A stretch of 64,000 nucleotides of DNA from Planococcus maritimus (GTDB taxonomy: Bacteria > Bacillota > Bacilli > Bacillales_A > Planococcaceae): positions 124,001-188,000 of the forward strand of contig NZ_LTZG01000021.1 in the NCBI RefSeq assembly GCF_001592825.1, given 5' to 3'. A model generated the notes under the pieces. It was not told the origin of the DNA and searched no databases. It saw only the letters and a list, made by a program, of their open reading frames with translations. This document shows positions 57,593 through 64,000 of this stretch, one piece after another. Every line of letters begins with the position of its first letter. The stretch's first letter is position 1. The translations under genes were made by a program, and so were the position numbers.

Positions 57593-58774
57593 CTATTTAT
57601 AAAGCCGGAACATTTCATAATTTTGTTGTTTCAAGAGACTCAGTAGGTACAGAGAACCCGTGACTATTGTCACTTCCACTTCTTCGTGTACAGGTAATAT
57701 ATCATATTCATTTTGAATTGTCTTTATTTTACTTATATTTTCTGAAAATAAAATTTTTGCCGGCATAGCACGCTCATCTTTAAAATTTATAAATGTGAAG
57801 CGGGTGGCGATATTTTCCAGAGGTTTTAAAATGGATAAATAGTCCTTTCCTTGAATCAAGCCCATAACAATATGAATTTTTTTATTTGGGTAATTTTCCT
57901 CGATGGTTTCAACAAGCGCATGGATGCTCGCTTCGTTGTGCGCACCGTCCAAAATAACGCCTGGAAGTACTTCCTCAAAACGGAAGGGAATGGCTGCTTG
58001 CGCCAAACCGGAAATCGCTTTTTCTTCATTAAAGCAATCCCCAAGTATTCGTTTTGCCGCCGTCCACGCCAGTGACGCATTGACTTCCTGATGGGCTCCT
58101 TTCAATGTTAACGGGCCTTTATACGGCTGCACGGTAAAGACAGGAGCATTTTTGTCTTCTGCGATTTTTATTACTTGTTCATGCGCTGATTCCGGCAATT
58201 CACCGATAACGACCGGTTTGCCTTGTTTGATAATGCCCGCTTTATGCCAAGCGATTTCTTCAATCGTGTCGCCAAGAAATGCTGTGTGTTCTTTGGAAAT
58301 GCTTGTGATAATACTGACAAGCGGCTCAATGACATTGGTGCTGTCAAACCTGCCTCCCATCCCCGCTTCCATGATGATGTAATCGGGAGATTGTTCTTTC
58401 AACATAAGAATTGCCGCCACCGTCAACAATTCAAAATCCGTCAGCGCTGTTTTCACTGTCGCAAGCTGTTCCATCGCCAAATCAAATTCTTTTTCCCCAA
58501 CTGGCTGTCGGTTGATTTGAATCTGGTCATGAACATCTTCGATCGCAGGCGAGAAGAAATTGCCAACCCGTTTGCCGTGAGCCATCAAGATGGACGAGAC
58601 GAAAGCAGCCGTCGAGCCTTTGCCATTAGTTCCGGCAATATGGATAAATGGCAACCCGTGGTGGGGATTCCCTAATTCGGCTAAAGCCGCTTCCATTGCT
58701 TTGAGTCCAGGTTGAATGGAAGCGTCCGACAGAATGCCCCATTTTTCTTTATAGTGATCGAGCCCTGTAATCAT
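57593..58774 (-). CDS. folC: Folylpolyglutamate synthase/dihydrofolate synthase
   Basis: A 393-residue Mur-ligase-like enzyme that adds glutamate to folates. The P-loop FIHIAGTNGKGSTAAFVSSIL is near residue 45, followed by the ligase core motifs DYIIMEAGMGGRFDSTN and SIISKEHTAFLGDTIEEIA-like HTAFLGD, and the C-terminal domain with VILDGAHNEASIHAL. It is about 35 residues shorter than B. subtilis FolC (about 430), mainly towards the C-terminus, and the DNA is more AT-rich than the surroundings. It stands near valS as in B. subtilis, but the pair of ATP-grasp genes has come between. Confidence 0.93.
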   Translation of the reverse strand: MITGLDHYKEKWGILSDASIQPGLKAMEAALAELGNPHHGLPFIHIAGTNGKGSTAAFVSSILMAHGKRVGNFFSPAIEDVHDQIQINRQPVGEKEFDLAMEQLATVKTALTDFELLTVAAILMLKEQSPDYIIMEAGMGGRFDSTNVIEPLVSIITSISKEHTAFLGDTIEEIAWHKAGIIKQGKPVVIGELPESAHEQVIKIAEDKNAPVFTVQPYKGPLTLKGAHQEVNASLAWTAAKRILGDCFNEEKAISGLAQAAIPFRFEEVLPGVILDGAHNEASIHALVETIEENYPNKKIHIVMGLIQGKDYLSILKPLENIATRFTFINFKDERAMPAKILFSENISKIKTIQNEYDILPVHEEVEVTIVTGSLYLLSLLKQQNYEMFRLYK

Positions 58775-58848
58775 GAATAAAAACCTCTTTCCTTAAGTAA
58801 ACGTGATACACTTTTTACGTATGAGTATATCATGAAGGTGGAATGGAA

Positions 58849-59712
58849 ATGCTGAGTTGTTGGGTGATCTATAACGGAAGCCTCGTTTCCGATAAATTTC
58901 AAGACCAGGCGCAATTGATGGCAGAAGCTGCCAAGCGCCAAGGAATCCAAGTGAACATCAAAAAAAACTACGAAATTCAAATGTCGCTGTCTGAACAGCA
59001 AGAGTTCCCGGACTTCGCGGTGTTGCTCGACAAAGACATTCTGCTGGGGTATTTCCTTAAAAGCCGTGGCGTGCCGGTTTATAACGATCCCGCGATCATC
59101 GACTTGTGTGACAATAAAGCTACGCAATACTTGCGTCTCTCAGAACGGCAAATCCCGATGCCAAAAACAATCGTCGCACCGAAAGTCTATCCGAATTTCT
59201 CCATCCAAGGTTCGGGTTATTATGAAGGCGTCTTAAATCAGCTTGGCTTGCCGATGATCATCAAGGAAGGCCACGGCTCGTTCGGCATGAAAGTGTATTT
59301 GATCGAAACCGAAAAGCAGTTTTACGAAAAAGTCGAAAGCCTGTCCGGCATCGATTACGTCTTCCAGGAATTCATCTCAGAAAGCCGTGGGCGCGACATT
59401 CGCGTCAATATTGTCGGCGGGAAAATCGTGGCAGCGATGAAGCGCCAATCTGATACCGATTTCCGTGCGAACATTACCAATGGCGGCCGTGCGTTTCCCG
59501 TCGAATTAACTCCCGAGCAGCAGCAACTTGCCCTAAATGCGGCTGAAGCCGTCGGGGCAGTATTTGCCGGCGTCGATTTGCTCTACGGTCCGAACGACGA
59601 GACGCTGGTCTGCGAGGTCAATGCTGCGGCACATATTCGCAATATCCTTAATGTCACCGGCATCAACGTAGGCGATGCGATGATTCGTTTTATTGTTGAG
59701 GATTTGTCATGA
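58849..59712 (+). CDS. RimK-like ATP-grasp ligase (first of a tandem pair)
   Basis: A 287-residue ATP-grasp enzyme, divergent from folC. An N-terminal pre-ATP-grasp part (LSCWVIYNGSLVSDKFQDQA; RGVPVYNDPAIIDLCDNK) resembles RimK, followed by the ATP-grasp core with MIIKEGHGSFGMKVYLI, DYVFQEFISESRGRDIRVNIV and the Mg2+ ligands in CEVNAAAHIRNIL (Glu-x-Asn). Such enzymes ligate a carboxylate to an amine, often adding amino acids to a peptide, cofactor or tRNA-like substrate; the substrate is unknown. GGTGGA sits 6 nt before the ATG at 58849; the ATG at 58843 abuts it. Ends with an ATGA overlap with the second copy. Confidence 0.8.
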   Translation: MLSCWVIYNGSLVSDKFQDQAQLMAEAAKRQGIQVNIKKNYEIQMSLSEQQEFPDFAVLLDKDILLGYFLKSRGVPVYNDPAIIDLCDNKATQYLRLSERQIPMPKTIVAPKVYPNFSIQGSGYYEGVLNQLGLPMIIKEGHGSFGMKVYLIETEKQFYEKVESLSGIDYVFQEFISESRGRDIRVNIVGGKIVAAMKRQSDTDFRANITNGGRAFPVELTPEQQQLALNAAEAVGAVFAGVDLLYGPNDETLVCEVNAAAHIRNILNVTGINVGDAMIRFIVEDLS

Positions 59713-60503
59713 TCGTTTTGTATGAAACTACGTCTGCTCAACACAATATGGCATGGATTGACGACTTAAAACGCTTTTATCCGACAGAGTTGCTCACGTG
59801 GGATGACTGGAGTGAGCCCGGGCTCAAGGAATTGCTCGAACGCGTTCACGGCCAATCGGTCTTCTTTCGCGTTCGGAAGCCTAACGCTGCGCTTTTTTTA
59901 GAAGATCACGGGGTCCGGTTGATCAACCGCGCAGAAGTGAACCGTATCGCTAACGACAAATGGCAAAGCTATCAATTGCTGCAGCTGCTCGGTGTGCCGG
60001 TGATCCCGACACAGAAAACGCCGCTCACGGTCCCTTATATCACCAAAACCGCAGACGGCCATGGAGGCCAGGAAGTGTGGCTAGTCGAATCGCCACAAGA
60101 TCAGCCGGACACTAAAGCCTCTCTTCTCTATCAGCCTGTTGTTCCGCACATAGCCGATGTCCGGGCCTATGTGATTGGCAAGGAAATCGTTGGTGCGGTG
60201 AAACGCAGTGCTACCGATTCATTCAAAGCGAATTATTCACTAGGCGCTACCATCGAGCGCTTTGAGCTATCGACTGTGCAGCGGCAAGACATCAAAAAAA
60301 TTGCTGAAGCCTTGAAGAGCGATTATCTCGGCATCGATTTTCTTCTATTAGAAGACGGCCGCCATCTGTTTAACGAACTTGAAGACCCCGTCGGCGCCCG
60401 CTCTTTTTATCAGACACACGACGACAACATCGCCGAACTTTTGGCACGTCATTTCACGAACTTGGAACGAAACGATCCGTTCCGCGAACATGACCGGAAC
60501 TAA
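59709..60503 (+). CDS. RimK-like ATP-grasp ligase (second of a tandem pair)
   Basis: A 264-residue paralogue of the preceding gene, sharing the order of segments KEIVGAVKRSATDSFKANY and YLGIDFLLLEDG with KIVAAMKRQSDTDFRANI and AGVDLLYGPND. The pre-ATP-grasp part has NRAEVNRIANDKWQSYQLLQ, where RimK proteins have the nucleotide-near segment, and VPYITKTADGHGGQEVWLV as the lysine/glycine loop. The usual Glu-x-Asn metal pair is replaced: the motif reads FNELEDPVGARS. It overlaps the first gene by ATGA, so they form one transcript and possibly a heterodimer. A bidirectional terminator follows. Confidence 0.76.
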   Translation: MIVLYETTSAQHNMAWIDDLKRFYPTELLTWDDWSEPGLKELLERVHGQSVFFRVRKPNAALFLEDHGVRLINRAEVNRIANDKWQSYQLLQLLGVPVIPTQKTPLTVPYITKTADGHGGQEVWLVESPQDQPDTKASLLYQPVVPHIADVRAYVIGKEIVGAVKRSATDSFKANYSLGATIERFELSTVQRQDIKKIAEALKSDYLGIDFLLLEDGRHLFNELEDPVGARSFYQTHDDNIAELLARHFTNLERNDPFREHDRN

Positions 60504-60540
60504 AAAAGCGATTCCCCAATCGAGGGGAATCGCTTTTTTG
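60502..60540. terminator. Bidirectional terminator between the ATP-grasp pair and valS
   Basis: AAAAAAGCGATTCCCC and GGGGAATCGCTTTTTT form a 14-bp or longer stem with a short loop, serving both converging units. Confidence 0.92.
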
Positions 60541-60542
60541 TA

Positions 60543-63176
60543 TTACAAATTCTTCAATTCTTCCATGCGTTTTTCAACCGTTGCGTGTTTCTCGAGGTAA
60601 TCCGCTTCTTTTTTGCGCTCCTCTGCCACTACCGCTTCCGGTGCTTTCGATACAAAGCGTTCGTTCGACAACTTGCCTTGAACAAGTTTCACTTCTTTTG
60701 CCCATTTGTCGAGTTCTTTTTGCAGGCGTTTCAGTTCTTCTTCGATATTGATTAAACCTTCAAGCGGCATGAACAATTCCGCTCCGGATACGACCGCTGA
60801 CATCGATTTCTCTGGTGCTTCGATGTTGTGCCCAATTGTCAAAGTCTCCGGGTTGCAGAAACGTTCGATGTACGCCGCATTTTCTTCCAGTACCGATAAC
60901 GTCGTTTCGTCTTTCGCGCTGATCGTCATTGGCACTTTTTTGCTCATCGGTGTCTGGACTTCGGCGCGAATCGTGCGGACCGAACGGATCACGTCCATCA
61001 ACAGTTTCATGCTGTTAGCTTTATCGTTGTCGCTAAGTTCAGCGTTCACTGTCGGCCAAGCGGCAATCGTGATGGATTCGCCTTCTGTCGGCAAGTTCTG
61101 CCAGATTTCTTCTGTGATGAATGGCATGAACGGGTGGAGCAAGCGCATCGTGTTATCGAGCACGTATGCGAGCACCGAACGCGTCATTGCTTTCGCTTGC
61201 TCGTCTTCTCCATACAATGGCAATTTCGCCATTTCGATATACCAGTCACAGAAATCATCCCAGATGAAGTTGTACAATAGGCGGCCGACTTCCCCAAATT
61301 CGTAACGTTCCGCAAGGCCTGTCACTTGCTCGATCGTTTCGTTGAGGCGTGTCAAGATCCACGTGTCAGCCACGGACTTCTCGCCGGACAAATCGATATC
61401 TTTATGCTCCATGCCTTCCATGTTCATCATCGCAAAGCGCGAAGCGTTCCAGATTTTATTGGCAAAGTTCCACACCGACTCGACTTTATCGTTCGAGTAG
61501 CGCAGATCTTGTCCTGGAGACGAGGCAGTCGCCAGGAAGTAGCGCAAGGAATCGGCACCGTATTCTGCGATGACATCCATCGGGTCAACGCCATTGCCGA
61601 GAGATTTCGACATTTTTCGGCCTTCTGCATCGCGAACAAGTCCGTGGATGAGCACGTCTTTAAATGGCTTTTCACCAGTGAACTCCAGCGCCTGGAAAAT
61701 CATGCGCGATACCCAGAAGTTGATGATGTCATAGCCCGTTACGAGAGCATCGGTCGGATAATAACGGCTCAACTCGTCGTTTTCTTCCGGCCAGCCGAGT
61801 GTCGAGAACGGCCATAGTGCAGATGAGAACCATGTATCCAGAACGTCTTCATCTTGCGTCCAGTTTTCGGCATCCTCTGGTGCAACGTGGCCGACATAGA
61901 TTTCGCCGGTTTCGTTATGGTACCAAGCCGGAATTTGATGACCCCACCACAATTGACGGGAGATGCACCAGTCGCGGATATTTTCCATCCAGTGCAAATA
62001 CGTTTTCTCAAAACGGTCCGGCACAAAGTTGACGCCGTCTTCGCTCTTCTGGCTATCCACAGCGGCTTTCGCAAGTGGCTGCATGTCTACGAACCATTGC
62101 GTCGATAAATACGGTTCAACCACGGCGCCGCTGCGCTCGGAATGTCCGACTGAATGCAAGTGTTCTTCGATTTTGAATAAAACGTCCATGTCTTGCAAAT
62201 CTTTGATGATCGCTTTACGGCATTCAAAGCGGTCCATGCCTTCATATTTGCCGGCATTTTCGTTCATGGATCCATCTTCGTGCATGATCAGAACGCGTTC
62301 CAGGTTATGGCGATTGCCGATTTCAAAGTCGTTCGGGTCGTGGGCAGGGGTAATCTTGACAGCGCCGCTTCCGAACTCACGGTCTACGTATTCATCGGCA
62401 ACAATGTCAATTTCACGGCCGACGATCGGCAGTATGACTTTTTTGCCGATTAAATGCTGATAGCGTTCGTCTCTTGGATGAACCGCTACCGCTGTATCGC
62501 CGAGCATCGTTTCTGGACGCGTCGTTGCGATTTCAATATGTCCGGACCCATCAGCGAGCGGATAGCGCATATGGTAAAACGCGCCTTGGACATCTTTATA
62601 AATTACTTCGATATCGGAAATCGCCGTTTGTGTCGCCGGGTCCCAGTTGATGATGTATTTGCCGCGGTAGATCAATTTTTTCTCGTACAATTTGACGAAT
62701 ACTTCACGCACTGCTTTTGACAAGCCATCGTCGAGTGTAAAGCGCTCGCGGGAATAATCAAGACCGAGCCCAAGCTTCGACCATTGCTGGCGGATATGGC
62801 CTGCATATTCTTCTTTCCATTTCCACGACTCTTCAAGGAAGGCTTCGCGGCCCATGTCGTGGCGTGAACGTCCTTCTTCTTTCAATTTGCCTTCTACTTT
62901 TGCCTGTGTTGCAATTCCGGCATGGTCCATTCCCGGAAGCCACAATGCATCATAGCCTTGCATACGCTTCATGCGTGTCATGATGTCTTGTAAAGTGGTA
63001 TCCCATGCATGGCCTAAATGAAGCTTGCCCGTGACGTTTGGCGGCGGAATGACGATTGTGTACGGTGTTTTGCCGCTTTCTGGTTTTGCTTCGAAAAATT
63101 TATTGTCCACCCACCAGTCGTAACGTCCTTGTTCGATTGCCTGCGGTTCGTATTTCGTTGATAATTGTTTGCTCAT
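60543..63176 (-). CDS. valS: Valine--tRNA ligase
   Basis: An 877-residue class I synthetase. The HIGH motif appears as [15 protein letters not shown] (about residue 48), the editing domain (about 190-340) contains [17 protein letters not shown], and KMSKS is in [16 protein letters not shown] (about residue 525). An anticodon-binding domain follows, and the C-terminus is a coiled coil (about 815-877) with [34 protein letters not shown] is a ValRS hallmark. A T-box lies directly upstream. Confidence 0.97.
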   Translation of the reverse strand: MSKQLSTKYEPQAIEQGRYDWWVDNKFFEAKPESGKTPYTIVIPPPNVTGKLHLGHAWDTTLQDIMTRMKRMQGYDALWLPGMDHAGIATQAKVEGKLKEEGRSRHDMGREAFLEESWKWKEEYAGHIRQQWSKLGLGLDYSRERFTLDDGLSKAVREVFVKLYEKKLIYRGKYIINWDPATQTAISDIEVIYKDVQGAFYHMRYPLADGSGHIEIATTRPETMLGDTAVAVHPRDERYQHLIGKKVILPIVGREIDIVADEYVDREFGSGAVKITPAHDPNDFEIGNRHNLERVLIMHEDGSMNENAGKYEGMDRFECRKAIIKDLQDMDVLFKIEEHLHSVGHSERSGAVVEPYLSTQWFVDMQPLAKAAVDSQKSEDGVNFVPDRFEKTYLHWMENIRDWCISRQLWWGHQIPAWYHNETGEIYVGHVAPEDAENWTQDEDVLDTWFSSALWPFSTLGWPEENDELSRYYPTDALVTGYDIINFWVSRMIFQALEFTGEKPFKDVLIHGLVRDAEGRKMSKSLGNGVDPMDVIAEYGADSLRYFLATASSPGQDLRYSNDKVESVWNFANKIWNASRFAMMNMEGMEHKDIDLSGEKSVADTWILTRLNETIEQVTGLAERYEFGEVGRLLYNFIWDDFCDWYIEMAKLPLYGEDEQAKAMTRSVLAYVLDNTMRLLHPFMPFITEEIWQNLPTEGESITIAAWPTVNAELSDNDKANSMKLLMDVIRSVRTIRAEVQTPMSKKVPMTISAKDETTLSVLEENAAYIERFCNPETLTIGHNIEAPEKSMSAVVSGAELFMPLEGLINIEEELKRLQKELDKWAKEVKLVQGKLSNERFVSKAPEAVVAEERKKEADYLEKHATVEKRMEELKNL

Positions 63177-63234
63177 CCAAATTCCTCCTCTTGGCCAATA
63201 TGCGGCACATATTCTGTCGAACTTAAAAATGAAT

Positions 63235-63465
63235 ACAAAAAAACTCCTGTCGTCTCGTAAAGGACGAAGGAGTTTTTCGCGGTACCACCTTTATACACAG
63301 GCAGAATTCGCCTGGCTCTCAAGTTCGATAACGGATTCGCATCCGGTTCCCGCTACTCATTTCACGGCAACTGCTCCGAGGTGACATTCAAATGCGGTCC
63401 ATGAAAGCCTCTCACCACTCGGCTTTCTCTCTGAAATGTTCCCGGCATTTTACTATCCTCATCTA
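63235..63465 (-). promoter_or_regulatory. T-box riboswitch leader of valS
   Basis: The T-box sequence AAGGTGGTACCGCG (63278-63291, minus strand) precedes a strong terminator hairpin (63237-63277) whose stem pairs AACTCCTTCGTCC with GACGACAGGAGTTTTT-type sequence. About 170 nt upstream is free for Stem I. It should sense uncharged tRNA-Val and gate valS. Confidence 0.92.
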
Positions 63466-63495
63466 CGCATCTATATCCTATTAAGCTTATTGTAC

Positions 63496-64000
63496 TCAAT
63501 AGCCTGATTTAGCGTCAAGCTTTTTCACGTAGTAAGAGACGAGCGGTGCGGCAACGAGCAAGATGAAGAATAAACGGAACAAATGAAAGCTTGTCACAAG
63601 CGGCACATCCGCCCCCGCTTCGAGTGCTGTGATGGTCATCTCCGCCATGCCACCGGGCGCTGCACTCAAAAAGAAATCGAGAAACAAATATTCCGGCAAG
63701 AGCAACTCCAACCCGTAAGCGAGACCAGCTGAAAATACGATAAGTAAAACCGTGTTGAGGAAAACGGCTCCCGCAATCCGGCCGTCCATGGAATCGCCAA
63801 GCTTTTCCATCGACAAGCCAAGGTGCGTTCCAATAAGTACTTGCGCAACAATGACGACAAGGCTCGGCAAGTCGACCAAATCACTGCCGGTTAAAGTTTG
63901 AACGAGTGCCATCGCCAAAACAGGCGCCATTAATTCACGAGCTGGAAAGGAAATGCGTTTCATGATCCAGTACAACACATAACCGACGACCAGGGCGATG
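63496..64000 (-). CDS. AbrB-family membrane protein, C-terminal part (runs off window)
   Basis: At least 168 codons remain, and the frame is open to the window edge, so this is the end of a longer gene. Five hydrophobic helices are visible, with ISFPARELMAPVLAMALVQ, LGLSMEKLGDSMDGRI and SAAPGGMAEMTITALEAGAD. The GGMAEM motif is typical of the AbrB-duplication (putative ammonia monooxygenase/transport) membrane family of about 350 residues, unrelated to the DNA-binding AbrB. The usual family member carries two such halves, so the first half is probably outside the window. Function is uncertain. Confidence 0.8.
   Translation of the reverse strand, partial: IALVVGYVLYWIMKRISFPARELMAPVLAMALVQTLTGSDLVDLPSLVVIVAQVLIGTHLGLSMEKLGDSMDGRIAGAVFLNTVLLIVFSAGLAYGLELLLPEYLFLDFFLSAAPGGMAEMTITALEAGADVPLVTSFHLFRLFFILLVAAPLVSYYVKKLDAKSGY

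Overview
The window is a chromosomal segment of a low-to-moderate G+C Gram-positive bacterium of the order Bacillales. Gene order follows the Bacillus subtilis alaS-valS region almost step by step: cymR-cysteine desulfurase-mnmA-TPR-recD2; 6S RNA-aspS-hisS; dtd-relA/apt-recJ-secDF-comN-yajC-tgt-queA-ruvB-ruvA; pheA-pheB-obgE-spo0B-rpmA-prp-rplU; minD-minC-mreD-mreC-mreB-radC-maf; prepilin peptidase; folC; valS. The sporulation genes that B. subtilis carries between these blocks (spoIIB, spoIVFA/FB, safA) are not seen. Together with the type IV pilus operon, this suggests a non-sporulating member of the Planococcaceae such as Planococcus. That genus assignment is inference.

Layout. 1-6,710: the 5' end of alaS with its T-box, then the cymR operon for sulfur metabolism, tRNA thiolation and DNA repair. 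6,800-8,180: rarA. 8,180-12,700: tcdA, a 6S RNA gene, and aspS-hisS under a histidine-type T-box position. 12,750-14,320: a cell-wall amidase with SH3b repeats, followed by a 312-bp non-coding element with inverted ends. 14,700-29,610: dtd-relA, a beta-helix protein intruding between relA and apt, then apt-recJ, lapA-like, secDF, comN, yajC-tgt-queA-ruvB-ruvA. 29,610-35,000: a structured non-coding repeat, niaR, pheA/pheB/obgE/spo0B and the L27-Prp-L21 ribosomal operon. 35,000-35,860: a gene-free stretch with a duplicated hairpin element. 35,861-41,230: the min-mre-radC-maf cell-shape operon. 41,600-43,130: an AbgT-family transporter. 43,430-55,620: a 13-gene type IV pilus operon. 55,838-58,780: a diguanylate cyclase and folC. 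58,849-60,503: a tandem pair of ATP-grasp ligases. 60,543-63,470: valS with its T-box, then the truncated end of an AbrB-family membrane protein.

The main systems are (i) a complete monoderm type IV pilus machine at the site where B. subtilis has only comC. It has both PilB and PilT motors, three prepilin-like proteins plus a PilX-like protein, and a VanW/G5-type surface protein with a perfect EF-hand loop; a diguanylate cyclase lies directly upstream. (ii) A two-gene cassette of paralogous RimK-like ATP-grasp enzymes of unknown product. (iii) Several non-coding repeat families, one with clear compensatory base changes in its stem. Most other genes are conserved housekeeping genes. Start sites were chosen mainly from ribosome binding site spacing.
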